From Oceanibacterium hippocampi (GTDB lineage Bacteria > Pseudomonadota > Alphaproteobacteria > Sneathiellales > Sneathiellaceae): DNA of 64,000 nt. This document shows, piece by piece, positions 28,307 through 39,461 of this stretch (its first letter is position 1; every line of letters starts with the position of its first letter). Below the pieces are notes generated by a model, which saw only the letters and a list, made by a program, of their open reading frames with translations, did no database searches and had not been told where the DNA came from. The stretch is from contig NZ_FWFR01000001.1 in the NCBI RefSeq assembly GCF_900172325.1, positions 1,752,335 to 1,816,334 of the forward strand. The letters are read 5' to 3'. A program made the position numbers and the translations under genes.

Positions 28307-28717
28307 ATGCTACAGCCGAAGCGCACCAAATTCCGCAAGGCGCACAAGGGGCGGATCAAGGGGGTTGCGACCACCGGTGCAACGCTCAATTTCGGTTCCT
28401 GCGGCCTGAAGGCGATGGAACCGGGGCGGATCACCGCCCGGCAGATCGAGGCGACGCGGCGTGCCGTGACGCGTCATATCAAGCGCCAGGGCCGCGTGTT
28501 CATTCGCGTGTTCCCGGACGTGCCGGTGTCGAAGAAGCCGACTGAAGTGCGGATGGGCAAGGGTAAGGGCTCTCCGGAGTTCTGGATGGTCCGGATCAAG
28601 CCGGGTCGCATCATGTTCGAGATCGACGGCGTGCCGCTCGATCTGGCCAAGGAGGCATTCGAGCGCGGTGCGGCGAAGCTGCCGATCAAGACCCGGTTCG
28701 TCAGCCGCGCAGCGTGA
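28307..28717 (+). CDS. rplP: 50S ribosomal protein L16
   Basis: This 136-residue protein contacts tRNA near the A and P sites and completes the peptidyl transferase centre late in assembly. It starts [10 protein letters not shown]. The arginine-bearing loop that contacts tRNA, and the conserved [11 protein letters not shown] run (about residues 82-92), are present. The next gene, rpmC, begins 13 bases downstream. Confidence 0.98.
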   Translation: MLQPKRTKFRKAHKGRIKGVATTGATLNFGSCGLKAMEPGRITARQIEATRRAVTRHIKRQGRVFIRVFPDVPVSKKPTEVRMGKGKGSPEFWMVRIKPGRIMFEIDGVPLDLAKEAFERGAAKLPIKTRFVSRAA

Positions 28718-28730
28718 GGATGGTAAGGCC

Positions 28731-28922
28731 ATGAAGGCAGAGAATATTCGCGGCAAGACCGCCGATGAACTGGCGGATGACTTGCAGAAGCTGAAGAAGG
28801 AGCAGTTCAACCTGCGCTTTCAGAAGGCGAGCGGCCAGCTGGAAAATACCGCCCGTGTCCGGCAGGTGCGGCGCGATATCGCCCGTATCAAGACCGTGAT
28901 GCGGCAACAGCCGGCATCGTAG
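28731..28922 (+). CDS. rpmC: 50S ribosomal protein L29
   Basis: This 63-residue, two-helix protein sits beside L23 at the tunnel exit. The motif [10 protein letters not shown] followed by R[11 protein letters not shown] is the family signature. The ATG at 28731 is correct; the same frame is open for 63 bases upstream but overlaps the end of rplP. rpsQ begins nine bases after the stop. Confidence 0.97.
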   Translation: MKAENIRGKTADELADDLQKLKKEQFNLRFQKASGQLENTARVRQVRRDIARIKTVMRQQPAS

Positions 28923-28931
28923 GAGAGAAAG

Positions 28932-29168
28932 ATGCCGAAACGAGTTTTGCAAGGAACCGTGGTGAGTGACAAGGCGCAGAAGACCGTCGTCGTGCGGGTC
29001 GAGCGCCGGGTCAATCATCCCGTCTATTCGAAGACCATTCGTCTCAGCAAGAAGTATCACGCTCATGACGAGCGTGATGCTGCCAAGCTCGGCGACCAGG
29101 TGCGCATTCGTGAATGCCGCCCGATGTCGAAGCTGAAGCGCTGGGAAGTGGTTTACGACAACGCCTGA
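28932..29168 (+). CDS. rpsQ: 30S ribosomal protein S17
   Basis: This 78-residue OB-fold protein helps 30S body assembly. It has the family pattern [18 protein letters not shown]-x-Y-x-K-T-I-R and [10 protein letters not shown] at the C-terminus. GGAGAGAAAG precedes the start. A 40-base gap follows before rplN. Confidence 0.98.
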   Translation: MPKRVLQGTVVSDKAQKTVVVRVERRVNHPVYSKTIRLSKKYHAHDERDAAKLGDQVRIRECRPMSKLKRWEVVYDNA

Positions 29169-29208
29169 GCGGCGGTCCGGCTCGCCGGGCAGACTTTAGG
29201 GTGCGGCT

Positions 29209-29577
29209 ATGATTCAGATGCAAACCAACCTAGAGGTGGCGGATAACTCCGGCGCCCGTCGGGTGCAGTGCATCAAGGTGCTTGGCGGGTCCAAGCGGAA
29301 GACCGCCTCGGTCGGCGACATCATTGTCGTTTCGGTCAAGGAGGCCATTCCGCGCGGTCGCGTGAAGAAGGGTGACGTCTACCGGGCGGTCATCGTGCGG
29401 ACCAAGAAGGAAATCCGTCGTGATGACGGCAGTGCCATTCGTTTCGACACGAATGCCGCCGTCCTCATCAACAAGCAGAACGAGCCGATCGGCACCCGAA
29501 TTTTCGGCCCGGTCACTCGCGAGCTGAGAAGTCGCGCGCACATGAAGATCGTGTCGCTGGCGCCGGAGGTCCTCTGA
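29209..29577 (+). CDS. rplN: 50S ribosomal protein L14
   Basis: This 122-residue protein lies at the subunit interface and is the docking site of the silencing factor RsfS. It starts M-I-Q-M-Q-T-N-L with the conserved V-A-D-N-S-G-A-R, and ends [11 protein letters not shown]. The stop codon overlaps the rplX start by one base (TGATG), giving translational coupling. Confidence 0.98.
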   Translation: MIQMQTNLEVADNSGARRVQCIKVLGGSKRKTASVGDIIVVSVKEAIPRGRVKKGDVYRAVIVRTKKEIRRDDGSAIRFDTNAAVLINKQNEPIGTRIFGPVTRELRSRAHMKIVSLAPEVL

Positions 29578-29900
29578 TGGCCGAGAAGTTCAAGATCAAG
29601 AAGGGCGACAAGGTCGTCGTTCTCACGGGCAAGGACAAGGGTCGGAGCGGTGAAGTGCTGCGCATGCTGCGCGCCGAGCACCGCGCGCTCGTCCAGGGTG
29701 TCAACATGGTCAAGCGCCATACCCGTCCGAGTTCCGGTAACCAGGGCGGCATCATCGAGAAAGAGGCGCCGATCCACATCTCCAATCTCGCCCTTGCCGA
29801 TCCGAAGGACGGCAAGCCGAGCCGGGTCGGCTTCCGGACGCTGGAGGATGGCCGCAAGGTCCGCTTCGCCAAGCGTTCGGGCGAAGTGATCGACCTGTGA
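29577..29900 (+). CDS. rplX: 50S ribosomal protein L24
   Basis: This 107-residue assembly-initiating protein has a KOW motif at the N-terminus ([15 protein letters not shown]). The run [11 protein letters not shown] follows. It shares one base with rplN. rplE begins ten bases after its stop. Confidence 0.98.
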   Translation: MAEKFKIKKGDKVVVLTGKDKGRSGEVLRMLRAEHRALVQGVNMVKRHTRPSSGNQGGIIEKEAPIHISNLALADPKDGKPSRVGFRTLEDGRKVRFAKRSGEVIDL

Positions 29901-29910
29901 GGAAGCAGTC

Positions 29911-30459
29911 ATGAGCAAGGCACGTTTGCAGGACGAATACGAGAGCCGGATCCGCGGCGTTCTGAAGGAAAAGTTCGGGTATTCGAACGACCTGCAGATC
30001 CCGCGTCTGGAGAAGATCGTCATCAACATGGGTGTCGGCGAAGCCGTCGCCGATTCCAAGAAGGTCACCAAGGCGGCTTCCGAGCTCGCCCTGATCGCCG
30101 GCCAGAAGCCGGTGGTCACCCGCGCCAAGAAGTCGATCGCCGGCTTCAAGCTGCGCGAGGGCATGCCGGTCGGCTGCAAGGTGACGCTTCGGCGGAAGCA
30201 GATGTACGAATTCCTTGATCGCCTGGTCAATGTCGCGCTGCCGCGCGTCCGCGACTTCCGCGGGGTTTCGGCGAAGAGCTTCGACGGTCGCGGCAATTAC
30301 GCCCTCGGCCTGAAGGAGCAGATCGTGTTCCCCGAGATCAACTACGATCAGATCGAGGATGTCCGCGGCATGGACATCATCATTTGCACGACGGCCGAGA
30401 CGAACGACGAGGCGCGCGCGCTGCTCGCCGAGTTCGCCATGCCGTTTCAGAAGAATTGA
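29911..30459 (+). CDS. rplE: 50S ribosomal protein L5
   Basis: This 182-residue protein binds 5S rRNA and contacts the P-site tRNA. It carries the conserved [11 protein letters not shown] motif at about residues 37-47, K-S-I-A-G-F-K-L-R near 84, and the F-P-E-I-N-Y-D motif in the second half. Length matches the family. The rpsN start follows after 20 bases with a strong ribosome site. Confidence 0.98.
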   Translation: MSKARLQDEYESRIRGVLKEKFGYSNDLQIPRLEKIVINMGVGEAVADSKKVTKAASELALIAGQKPVVTRAKKSIAGFKLREGMPVGCKVTLRRKQMYEFLDRLVNVALPRVRDFRGVSAKSFDGRGNYALGLKEQIVFPEINYDQIEDVRGMDIIICTTAETNDEARALLAEFAMPFQKN

Positions 30460-30479
30460 GCAGGTAGGAGGACGGAACA

Positions 30480-30785
30480 TTGGCTAAGAAGAGTGCCGTC
30501 GAACGGGATCTCAAGCGCCGTCGTCTCGCCGCTCGCTACGCGGGAAAGCGCGCTGCGCTGAAGGCGATCGCGAAAGACGACAGCTTGTCCCAGGAAGAAC
30601 GTTTTCAGGCGCGGCTGAAGCTTGCCGCCGTGCCGCGCAACGCGGCCCCGTCGCGGATCCGCAATCGCTGCGGCGTGACCGGTCGGCCGCGCGGGACGTA
30701 CCGCAAATTCAAGCTGTCCCGTATCGCGCTGCGCGATCTGGCCTCGAATGGCCAGATCCCGGGCGTGGTCAAGTCGAGCTGGTAG
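30480..30785 (+). CDS. rpsN: 30S ribosomal protein S14 (zinc-free type, TTG start)
   Basis: This 101-residue protein is the long, zinc-independent form of S14: there is no C-x-x-C pair. It ends with the family run [18 protein letters not shown]. The start is TTG at 30480 (T-T-G-G-C-T reads M-A-K-K-S-A-V-E-R), with AGGAGG eight bases upstream; no in-frame ATG fits. A TTG start on a ribosomal-protein gene is uncommon and may tune its level. Confidence 0.96.
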   Translation: MAKKSAVERDLKRRRLAARYAGKRAALKAIAKDDSLSQEERFQARLKLAAVPRNAAPSRIRNRCGVTGRPRGTYRKFKLSRIALRDLASNGQIPGVVKSSW

Positions 30786-30795
30786 GAGGAACGGG

Positions 30796-31194
30796 ATGTC
30801 TCTGAGCGATCCTCTTGGCGATATGCTGACCCGCATTCGCAATGGACAACGGGCGCGGAAGGATGCGGTCAATTCCCCCGCATCGCGTCTGCGTCGCAAT
30901 GTGCTGGAAGTGCTGAAGCGGGAAGGCTATATCCGTGGCTACGAGGAGACCGTGGGTGATCGCGGTTTCCCGGAGCTCAATATCCAGCTCAAGTATTATC
31001 AGGGCGATCCGGTGATCTCGACGATCAGCCGGATATCCACCCCGGGTCGGCGAATCTATTCGTCGGTCAAGGATTTGCCGCGGGTGCGCAACGGTCTCGG
31101 GATCTCGATCCTCTCGACTCCGCGTGGTGTGCTCTCCGACAGCGAGGCGCGAGACGCCAATGTCGGCGGCGAAATCCTCTGCAAGGTGTTCTGA
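30796..31194 (+). CDS. rpsH: 30S ribosomal protein S8
   Basis: This 132-residue protein binds helix 21 of 16S rRNA; in E. coli it also represses the spc operon. It begins [15 protein letters not shown] and ends with the family run [11 protein letters not shown]-x-E-A. The ATG at 30796 has AGGAGG upstream. The frame upstream of it overlaps rpsN and is not coding. Confidence 0.98.
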   Translation: MSLSDPLGDMLTRIRNGQRARKDAVNSPASRLRRNVLEVLKREGYIRGYEETVGDRGFPELNIQLKYYQGDPVISTISRISTPGRRIYSSVKDLPRVRNGLGISILSTPRGVLSDSEARDANVGGEILCKVF

Positions 31195-31202
31195 GGTCAG
31201 CT

Positions 31203-31736
31203 ATGTCGCGAATTGGCAAACATCCGGTGACTGTTCCTTCGGGGGTCGATGTCCGGCTTTCCGGCCAGGATCTCACCGTCAAGGGCAGCAAGGGTCAGCT
31301 CTCGCTGCGCCTGGTCGACGACATCGTGGTCCGTCACGAGGACGGCAAGATCGATGTCAAGCCGCGTGACACCTCGATCCGCGGGCGGATGATGTGGGGC
31401 ATGCAGCGTACCCTGGTCAGCAACATGGTCGTCGGCGTCTCGGAGGGCTTCTCGAAGGCCCTCGAGATCAACGGCGTCGGCTATCGCGCGGCGGTCCAGG
31501 GCAACGTGCTCAACCTGCAGCTCGGCTTCAGTCACGACGTCAAGTATCCGATTCCGGAGGGCATCTCGATTGCCGCGGAATCCCCGACCCGCCTGGTTGT
31601 CAGCGGTATCGACAAGCAGAAGGTGGGTCAGGTTGCGGCCGAGATCCGCGGCTATCGACCGCCCGAGCCCTATAAGGGCAAGGGTGTGAAGTATGCCGAC
31701 GAGACGATCGTCCGCAAGGAAGGCAAGAAGAAGTAG
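31203..31736 (+). CDS. rplF: 50S ribosomal protein L6
   Basis: This 177-residue protein near the factor-binding site consists of two similar halves. It starts S-R-I-G-K-H-P-V and includes G-V-G-Y-R-A at about 89-94. The C-terminal [12 protein letters not shown] is the family signature. It is eight bases after rpsH, and rplR follows ten bases after its stop. Confidence 0.98.
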   Translation: MSRIGKHPVTVPSGVDVRLSGQDLTVKGSKGQLSLRLVDDIVVRHEDGKIDVKPRDTSIRGRMMWGMQRTLVSNMVVGVSEGFSKALEINGVGYRAAVQGNVLNLQLGFSHDVKYPIPEGISIAAESPTRLVVSGIDKQKVGQVAAEIRGYRPPEPYKGKGVKYADETIVRKEGKKK

Positions 31737-31746
31737 GAGGGCGGCC

Positions 31747-32109
31747 ATGAACACGTCAAAGCAGCTTCACGATCGCCGCGCACAGCGCAGCCGGACCCGC
31801 CTCCGCAAGGTCGGAAACGGGCGTCCGCGTCTCTCTGTCTATCGTTCGCTCAAGAACATCTATGTTCAGGTGATCGACGATGTGAGCGGCCGGACCCTGG
31901 TCTCTGCGTCGACCATGGAGAAGGATCTCCGTGCTTCGCTTCGCACCGGCGGCGACATCGGCGCGGCGACCGAGATCGGCAAGCTGATCGCCGAGCGGGC
32001 GATCGCGGCCGGCGTCAAGGAAGTCGCCTTCGATCGCGGTGGCTATCGATATCACGGCCGCGTCAAGGCGCTGGCCGACGCGGCCCGCGAAGCCGGGCTG
32101 GCGTTCTAA
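31747..32109 (+). CDS. rplR: 50S ribosomal protein L18
   Basis: This 120-residue protein binds 5S rRNA in the central protuberance. The basic N-terminus is followed by R-P-R-L-S-V-Y-R-S and I-Y-V-Q-V-I-D-D. The family C-terminus [20 protein letters not shown] is intact. The ATG at 31747 is selected; the frame continues upstream into rplF without meaning. Confidence 0.98.
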   Translation: MNTSKQLHDRRAQRSRTRLRKVGNGRPRLSVYRSLKNIYVQVIDDVSGRTLVSASTMEKDLRASLRTGGDIGAATEIGKLIAERAIAAGVKEVAFDRGGYRYHGRVKALADAAREAGLAF

Positions 32110-32127
32110 GGGAAGGGCTAGAGCAAC

Positions 32128-32679
32128 ATGCGTTCCGACCAATACGATCGCGGCGACGGCGAGTTCGTCGACAAGCTGGTCCACATCAACCGCGTTGCCA
32201 AGGTGGTGAAGGGCGGCCGGCGCTTCGGCTTCGCTGCCCTCGTGGTTGCGGGTGACCAGAAAGGCCGCGTCGGTTACGGCCACGGCAAGGCACGCGAGGT
32301 GCCGGAGGCGATTCGCAAGGCCACCGAGCAGGCCAAGCGCAATCTGATCCGGGTTCCGCTGCGCGAGGGCCGGACGCTGCATCACGATATCGAGGGCCGC
32401 CATGGTGCGGGCCGCGTCGTGCTGCGCTTCGCCCCTGCCGGTACCGGCATCATCGCCGGCGGTCCGATGCGCTCGGTGTTCGAGGCGCTCGGGGTGCAGG
32501 ACGTGGTGACCAAGTCGACCGGGACCTCCAACCCCTACAACATGGTCAAGGCGACGTTCGACGCGCTGGCCAACATCAACTCGCCGCGGTCGATTGCCGC
32601 CAAGCGGGGCAAGAAGGTCAGCGAGATCGTCGGGCGCCGCGGCGGCGAGGTTTCGGCGAAGGAGCAGGCTGATGGCTGA
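32128..32679 (+). CDS. rpsE: 30S ribosomal protein S5
   Basis: This 183-residue protein is involved in decoding accuracy and is the spectinomycin-resistance protein. It has the spectinomycin loop region [14 protein letters not shown], the conserved [13 protein letters not shown] and the G-G-P-M-R-S-V-F-E motif. Its last eight bases overlap the rpmD start, so the two are translationally coupled. Confidence 0.98.
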   Translation: MRSDQYDRGDGEFVDKLVHINRVAKVVKGGRRFGFAALVVAGDQKGRVGYGHGKAREVPEAIRKATEQAKRNLIRVPLREGRTLHHDIEGRHGAGRVVLRFAPAGTGIIAGGPMRSVFEALGVQDVVTKSTGTSNPYNMVKATFDALANINSPRSIAAKRGKKVSEIVGRRGGEVSAKEQADG

Positions 32680-32878
32680 CGCCGGCAAGAAGAGCAAGGC
32701 GACGGTACGGCTGACCCAGACCGGCAGCCCGATCGGCCGTCCCCAGGATCAGCGCCAGACCCTGATCGGTCTCGGCCTGAACAAGATGCACCGCAGCGTC
32801 GAGCTGGAAGACAGCCCGGCCGTTCGCGGCATGATCCGCAAGGTCCGGCATCTCGTCCGGGTCGACAACGCGGGCTGA
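32672..32878 (+). CDS. rpmD: 50S ribosomal protein L30
   Basis: This 68-residue protein is absent from some bacteria but present here. The core [13 protein letters not shown] and the signature [14 protein letters not shown] are visible. A short basic N-terminal extension of about ten residues precedes the core. The start at 32672 overlaps rpsE by eight bases; 35 bases separate its stop from rplO. Confidence 0.97.
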   Translation: MADAGKKSKATVRLTQTGSPIGRPQDQRQTLIGLGLNKMHRSVELEDSPAVRGMIRKVRHLVRVDNAG

Positions 32879-32913
32879 GCGCGCGCCAGGCACGCAAGCT
32901 AAGGACGAATGTT

Positions 32914-33414
32914 ATGCGTCTCAATGAACTGAACGACAATCCCGGTGCCCGCAAGGGTCGGATCCGCGTCGGTCGCGGCATCGGCTCCGGCAAGGGCAAG
33001 ACCGCCGGCAAGGGTCACAAGGGCCAGAAGGCGCGCTCCGGCGTCGCCATCAAGGGCTTCGAGGGTGGCCAGATGCCGCTGCATCGGCGTCTGCCGAAGC
33101 GCGGCTTCAACAACATCTTCGCGAAGCAGTTCGCGCTGCTGAACCTCGGCAAGCTGCAGGCGGCGATCGAGTCCGGCAAGCTGGATTCGAAAAAGCCGAT
33201 CACCGTCACCATGTTGCAGGAAGCCGGCGTCGTTCGGCGGACCCGCGACGGTGTGCGGCTGCTTGCCAAGGGCGAGCTGAGTGCCAAGGTCACCGTCGCC
33301 GTCAACGGCGCCTCCAAGGCCGCGGTCGCGGCGGTGGAGAAGGCCGGCGGCTCGGTCGAGATCGTGGCTGCCCGTCCGGCTGCCGCCGAGGAAGCAACCG
33401 GCGGCGAGGCCTGA
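32914..33414 (+). CDS. rplO: 50S ribosomal protein L15
   Basis: This 166-residue protein has the glycine-rich, basic N-terminus ([20 protein letters not shown]) that threads into rRNA. A globular C-terminal domain follows, ending with an Ala-rich tail about 15-20 residues longer than in E. coli. It precedes secY by 41 bases with GGGAGACC as the ribosome site of the latter. Confidence 0.98.
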   Translation: MRLNELNDNPGARKGRIRVGRGIGSGKGKTAGKGHKGQKARSGVAIKGFEGGQMPLHRRLPKRGFNNIFAKQFALLNLGKLQAAIESGKLDSKKPITVTMLQEAGVVRRTRDGVRLLAKGELSAKVTVAVNGASKAAVAAVEKAGGSVEIVAARPAAAEEATGGEA

Positions 33415-33455
33415 GGCCGGGATTGTTCCCGGCTCCTGAACGGGAGACCTGAGGT

Positions 33456-34798
<1,343 letters not shown>

Positions 34799-34802
<4 letters not shown>

Positions 34803-35449
34803 TTCTGATTTTGCTCGGTCCGCCGGGTGCCGGAAAAGGGACCCAGGCGAAGCGTTTGATGGACAGTCACGGCCTGGTCCAGCTGTCGACCGGTGACATG
34901 CTGCGGGCCGCGGTCGCCGCCGACAGCGAGGTCGGCAAGAAGGCGAAGGCGGTGATGGAACGGGGCGAGCTTGTCTCCGACGACATCATGGTCGGGATCA
35001 TTTCCGACCGCATCGACGAGCCGGACGTGGCCGGTGGCTTTCTTCTCGACGGCTTTCCGCGTACCGCGCAGCAGGCCGTCGCGCTGGACAGCCTGCTCGC
35101 GGAAAAGGGGCGCAAGCTCGATGCGGTGATCGAGATGCGCGTCGACGACGCGGTCCTGACCGAACGGATCACCGGCCGCTATACTTGCGCCAAATGTGGC
35201 GCGGGTTATCACGACCGGTTCCAGAAGCCCGCGAAGGCGGGTGTCTGCGACAAGTGCGGCGGGACCGAGTTCACCCGGCGCGCCGACGACAACGCGGAAA
35301 CGGTCGGGGCCCGGCTCCAGGCCTATCACGCGCAGACGGCCCCGTTGCTGCCCTACTATCGGGACAAGGGGCTGCTTCGGTCGGTGGACGGGATGGCCGG
35401 GATCGACGAAGTGACGCGGCAGATAGAGAAAGTCTTGACGGCCGCCTGA
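34799..35449 (+). CDS. adk: Adenylate kinase, zinc-LID type (TTG start)
   Basis: This 216-residue cytoplasmic enzyme converts AMP and ATP to two ADP. The P-loop is G-P-P-G-A-G-K-G-T at 8-16, and D-G-F-P-R-T is at 84-89. The LID domain contains four cysteines (C130, C133, C150, C153), the pattern of zinc-binding adenylate kinases common in Gram-positive bacteria and found in some proteobacteria; E. coli Adk lacks it. The start is TTG 34799, overlapping the secY stop; no in-frame ATG precedes the P-loop. Confidence 0.97.
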
Positions 35450-35453
35450 GCGT

Positions 35454-35481
35454 TTGACTTAGCAAGTCAAGTTTCTATAAT
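35454..35481 (+). promoter_or_regulatory. Strong promoter before rpsM with a palindrome over the -35 box
   Basis: TTGACT (35454-35459), a 16-base spacer and a perfect TATAAT (35476-35481) form a strong housekeeping promoter. The palindrome TTGACTTAGCAAGTCAA (35454-35470, seven-base arms) covers the -35 element and half the spacer. It lies five bases after the adk stop and should give the rpsM-rpsK-rpoA-rplQ genes independent transcription. Confidence 0.8.
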
Positions 35482-35547
35482 CGCGCGCTTGCCAAAGCGC
35501 GTGAATGAGTGCAACACAGCCCGTCCGGGCATGAAGGAGTTGGAAGC

Positions 35548-35916
<369 letters not shown>

Positions 35917-35925
35917 GAGGCAGCT

Positions 35926-36318
35926 ATGGCTCGGGACAAGACCACTCGCGTTCGCAAACGCGAACGGAAGAACATCACGGCCGGCATCGCCCATGTGAGC
36001 GCCAGCTTCAACAACACCATGATCACGATCGCGGATGCCCAGGGCAACGCGATTTCCTGGTCGTCGGCCGGCGCGCAGGGCTTCAAGGGCTCGCGCAAGT
36101 CGACGCCCTACGCGGCCCAGATGGCTGCCGAGGACGCCGGTCGCAAGGCCCAGGAACATGGCATGAAGACCCTCGAGGTCGAGGTGAAAGGGCCCGGCTC
36201 GGGCCGGGAATCGGCACTGCGGGCGCTGCAGTCGATCGGTTTCACCATCACCTCGATTCGCGACGTCACGCCGATCCCGCACAACGGGTGCCGGCCGCCG
36301 AAGCGCCGGCGCGTCTGA
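35926..36318 (+). CDS. rpsK: 30S ribosomal protein S11
   Basis: This 130-residue platform protein binds near the mRNA exit. It contains [28 protein letters not shown], and the C-terminal [18 protein letters not shown], all hallmarks of the family. Nine bases separate it from rpsM. A 106-base spacer with two hairpins follows before rpoA. Confidence 0.98.
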   Translation: MARDKTTRVRKRERKNITAGIAHVSASFNNTMITIADAQGNAISWSSAGAQGFKGSRKSTPYAAQMAAEDAGRKAQEHGMKTLEVEVKGPGSGRESALRALQSIGFTITSIRDVTPIPHNGCRPPKRRRV

Positions 36319-36339
36319 GACGCGGATCGGACGGGCGCC

Positions 36340-36358
36340 GGCGGTCCTCTGGACCGCC
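36340..36358 (+). other. Perfect 8-bp hairpin after rpsK
   Basis: GGCGGTCC (36340-36347), loop TCT, GGACCGCC (36351-36358). A pyrimidine-rich but not pure-T stretch follows. It could act as partial attenuation or RNA processing between the ribosomal genes and rpoA. Confidence 0.5.
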
Positions 36359-36389
36359 TTCGTCGTTGTCGTAGTTGGGGTTCGGACCA

Positions 36390-36410
36390 AGCGGCGGTAT
36401 GCCCGCCGCT
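36390..36410 (+). other. Perfect 8-bp hairpin just before rpoA
   Basis: AGCGGCGG (36390-36397), loop TATGC, CCGCCGCT (36403-36410). It ends 14 bases before the rpoA ATG and just ahead of the GAAGGACAGAGG ribosome site. It could influence how well ribosomes load on rpoA. Confidence 0.5.
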
Positions 36411-36424
36411 GAAGGACAGAGGTT

Positions 36425-37447
36425 ATGGCTGTGATTCAAAAGAACTGGACCGAGCTGATAAAGCCGAACAAGCTGGTTGTCGAAGCGGGTGACGATACCG
36501 CCCGGCAGGCGACGATCGTCGCCGAGCCGCTCGAGGCGGGGTTCGGCCTGACGCTCGGCAACGCGCTGCGGCGCGTGCTGCTGTCGAGCCTGCAGGGCGC
36601 GGCGGTCACGTCGATTCAGATCGACGGTGTGCTGCATGAATTCTCGTCCGTTCCGGGCGCCCGTGAAGACGTCACCGACATCGTCTTGAACATCAAGTCG
36701 ATGTCCGTTCGTCTCCATGCCGAGGGCCCGAAGCGGATGACGCTGAAGGCGAAGGGGCCGTGCGAAGTGACGGCCGGCATGATCACGACCGGTGCGGATA
36801 TCGAGATCCTGAACCCGGAACTCGTGCTCATGACGCTCGACGACGGCGCCGAGATCCACATGGAAATGACCGTCCAGAGCGGCAAGGGCTATGTTCCGGC
36901 CTCGGCCAACCAGCCGGAAGACGCGCCGATCGGGATGATCCCGGTGGACGCGCTCTACAGCCCGGTTCGCAAGGTCGCCTACAAGGTCGAGAATTCCCGT
37001 TCCGGCCAGGTGCTCGATTACGACAAGCTCACCATGGCGATCGAGACCGACGGCACGCTGACGCCGGATGACGCGGTCGCCTACGCGGCGCGGGTCCTGC
37101 AGGACCAGCTCCAGCTCTTCATCAATTTCGAGGAGCCGCGCGAGGAGAAGCTGACCGAATCGACCAGCGAGCCGGAGTTCAATCGCAATCTGCTCCGCAA
37201 GGTCGACGAGCTTGAGCTCTCGGTGCGGTCGGCGAATTGCCTGAAGAACGACAATATCGTCTATATCGGCGACCTGATTCAGAAGACGGAGGCGGAGATG
37301 CTCCGCACTCCGAACTTCGGTCGCAAGAGCCTCAACGAGATCAAGGAGGTTCTGACGCAGATGGGCCTGCATCTCGGGATGGAGGTTGCCAACTGGCCGC
37401 CGGAGAATATCGAGGATTTGGCCAAGCGACTCGAGGAACCGTACTGA
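36425..37447 (+). CDS. rpoA: DNA-directed RNA polymerase subunit alpha
   Basis: This 340-residue protein has an N-terminal dimerisation domain ([19 protein letters not shown] at about 38-56) and a C-terminal domain for UP elements and activators ([11 protein letters not shown] near 267, then [10 protein letters not shown]). The linker at about 240-255 is normal. It is flanked by rpsK and rplQ as in most bacteria. Confidence 0.99.
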   Translation: MAVIQKNWTELIKPNKLVVEAGDDTARQATIVAEPLEAGFGLTLGNALRRVLLSSLQGAAVTSIQIDGVLHEFSSVPGAREDVTDIVLNIKSMSVRLHAEGPKRMTLKAKGPCEVTAGMITTGADIEILNPELVLMTLDDGAEIHMEMTVQSGKGYVPASANQPEDAPIGMIPVDALYSPVRKVAYKVENSRSGQVLDYDKLTMAIETDGTLTPDDAVAYAARVLQDQLQLFINFEEPREEKLTESTSEPEFNRNLLRKVDELELSVRSANCLKNDNIVYIGDLIQKTEAEMLRTPNFGRKSLNEIKEVLTQMGLHLGMEVANWPPENIEDLAKRLEEPY

Positions 37448-37487
37448 ACAGTCGGATCCCGTCGAGAAGGTTTCAGGAGTAGGCACT

Positions 37488-37913
37488 ATGCGGCATCGCA
37501 ATTCCGGGCGGAAGCTCGGGCGGACCAGCACCCATCGCAAGGCCATGCTGGCCAATATGGCGGCGGCGCTGATCAAGCACGAACAGATCAAGACCACCTT
37601 GCCGAAGGCGAAGGAGCTCAAGCCGGTGATCGACAAGATGATCACCCTCGGCAAGCGGGGCGACCTGCATGCCCGGCGGCAGGCACTGGCCTATCTGCCG
37701 GAGAAGGCGGCGGTGGACAAGCTGTTCGCCGTTCTCGGTGATCGCTACAAGGAGCGTCCGGGCGGCTATTCGCGCGTCATGAAGGCGGGCTTCCGCTATG
37801 GCGACGCGGCGCCGATGGCCGTGATCGAACTGGTCGACCGGGATCCGGAGGCCAAGGGCCTCGATTCGGGTCCGCTGCCGTCCGCCGATGACGACGAGGC
37901 CGAGGCCGCCTGA
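37488..37913 (+). CDS. rplQ: 50S ribosomal protein L17
   Basis: This 141-residue protein starts [16 protein letters not shown] and lies near the tunnel exit. The core ends M-A-V-I-E-L-V-D-R and is followed by an acidic tail ([10 protein letters not shown]) absent from shorter L17 proteins. The ATG at 37488 is preceded by CAGGAG. It is the last gene of the ribosomal run and is followed by a strong terminator. Confidence 0.98.
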   Translation: MRHRNSGRKLGRTSTHRKAMLANMAAALIKHEQIKTTLPKAKELKPVIDKMITLGKRGDLHARRQALAYLPEKAAVDKLFAVLGDRYKERPGGYSRVMKAGFRYGDAAPMAVIELVDRDPEAKGLDSGPLPSADDDEAEAA

Positions 37914-37945
37914 ACCGGCGTTCGCCACGGTCCGTATCACGACAT

Positions 37946-37980
37946 GCGGGGCAGCCGGTTGGCTGCCCCGCTTGCGTTTT
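37946..37980 (+). terminator. Rho-independent terminator ending the ribosomal protein run
   Basis: A perfect 11-bp stem: GCGGGGCAGCC (37946-37956), loop GGTT, GGCTGCCCCGC (37961-37971), followed by TTGCGTTTT. It lies 33 bases after the rplQ stop and cleanly separates the ribosomal genes from the protease operon. Confidence 0.9.
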
Positions 37981-38051
37981 CGGGCCTCGGTTTCCGGGGC
38001 GACCGTCCCTACATTATGCTTGCCGCCGTCTTGAGTTGAGGGAACCGAACA

Positions 38052-39461
38052 ATGCCGCGTCACGCTCTCATGCTTGCGCTCCTGGCCATGCTGGCCAGCG
38101 GCAATGTCCTCGCCGCCTCGGAGGACCGGGCGGTGCCGGAGACGCGTGAGCAGATCCAGCTTTCCTTCGCGCCGCTGGTTGCCGAGGTCGCGCCCGCGGT
38201 GGTCAATATCTACACCCGCCGGGTGCAGACGCGGAAGGTTTCGCCGCTGTTCGAGGATCCGTTCTTCCGGCGCTTCTTCGGCAACATGGTGCCGGGCGGG
38301 CGCGAGCGGAAGGAAACCCAGAACGCGCTTGGCTCGGGCGTCGTCGTGCGTCCCGAGGGCATCATCGTCACCAACAACCATGTCATCGATGGCGCCGACC
38401 AGATCAATGTCGTGCTGTCCGACAGGCGCGAGTTCCCGGCGACGGTGCTGGTTGCCGACGAGAAGACCGACCTCGCGGTGCTCCGGATCGACACCGGCGG
38501 CGAGGAGCTGCCGGCGCTCACCCTCGGCGAATCGGATGACTTGGAAGTGGGCGACCTGGTTCTGGCGATCGGCAATCCGTTCGGGGTCGGGCAGACCGTG
38601 ACGAGCGGCATCATTTCCGCGCTCGACCGCTCGAGCATCGGGCCGTCGGACTATCGCAATTTCATCCAGACCGACGCCGCCATCAATCCGGGCAATTCCG
38701 GCGGCGCGCTGGTCACCATGGACGGCAAGCTTGCCGGTATCAACACGGCGATCTTCTCGCGTTCGGGGGGCAGCGTCGGCATCGGTTTCGCGATCCCATC
38801 CGACCTGGTGCAGTCGATCGTCATCAGTGCGTTGCAGGGCGGCAAGATCATCCGGCCCTGGCTTGGCGCCGCCGGGCAGCCGGTGACCGCCGACCTGGCC
38901 GCGGGCCTCGGCCTCGACCGGCCGGGCGGGGTGCTCGTCAACGCGATCCATCCGAAGGGGCCGGCGGCCAAGGCAGGCCTGAGGGTCGGCGACGTGATCG
39001 TCGGCATCGACGGCCATCCGGTCGGCGACCAGAATGCGCTCCGCTTCCGGATCGCGACCCACCAGGTCGGCGAGACCTCGACGCTCGAGGTGCTGCGTCA
39101 GGGGCGCCGGATCACGCTCACTATGCCGCTCGAGGCGGCGCCCGAGCTGCCGCCCCGCGACCTGACCGAACTGACCGGGCGGCATCCGCTGCAGGGCGCC
39201 AGCGTCGCCAACCTGTCACCGGCCTTCGCGGCCGAGATCAATGTCTCGCCGATGCTGTCGGGCGTGATCGTCGTCGCCGTCGAGCCGCAGAGCATCGCCC
39301 GTCGGGTGCGGATCCGTCCCGGCGACATCCTGCTCCGGGTCAACGACGTCACCATCGACAGCGTCGAGACGCTCGGCAAGGCGCTCGCCGAGGCCACCGA
39401 CGGCTGGACGATCGAGCTCGCCCGGCGCGGCAAGACGCTGAAGCTGGTGATACCGGCGTGA
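38052..39461 (+). CDS. DegP/HtrA-family periplasmic serine protease
   Basis: This 469-residue protein has a signal peptide (cleavage near A-L-A/A-S, residues 19-24) and a trypsin-like domain with the catalytic triad H110 (T-N-N-H-V-I), D140 (K-T-D-L-A-V-L) and S216 (P-G-N-S-G-G-A-L). Two PDZ domains follow (about 265-355 and 370-465). This is the DegP/DegQ layout for removing misfolded envelope proteins. GAGGGAACC precedes the start. It is first in a run of six overlapping genes; rarA starts on its last four bases (GTGA). The usual sigma-E-type promoter is not obvious, so stress control is not shown. Confidence 0.94.
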   Translation: MPRHALMLALLAMLASGNVLAASEDRAVPETREQIQLSFAPLVAEVAPAVVNIYTRRVQTRKVSPLFEDPFFRRFFGNMVPGGRERKETQNALGSGVVVRPEGIIVTNNHVIDGADQINVVLSDRREFPATVLVADEKTDLAVLRIDTGGEELPALTLGESDDLEVGDLVLAIGNPFGVGQTVTSGIISALDRSSIGPSDYRNFIQTDAAINPGNSGGALVTMDGKLAGINTAIFSRSGGSVGIGFAIPSDLVQSIVISALQGGKIIRPWLGAAGQPVTADLAAGLGLDRPGGVLVNAIHPKGPAAKAGLRVGDVIVGIDGHPVGDQNALRFRIATHQVGETSTLEVLRQGRRITLTMPLEAAPELPPRDLTELTGRHPLQGASVANLSPAFAAEINVSPMLSGVIVVAVEPQSIARRVRIRPGDILLRVNDVTIDSVETLGKALAEATDGWTIELARRGKTLKLVIPA

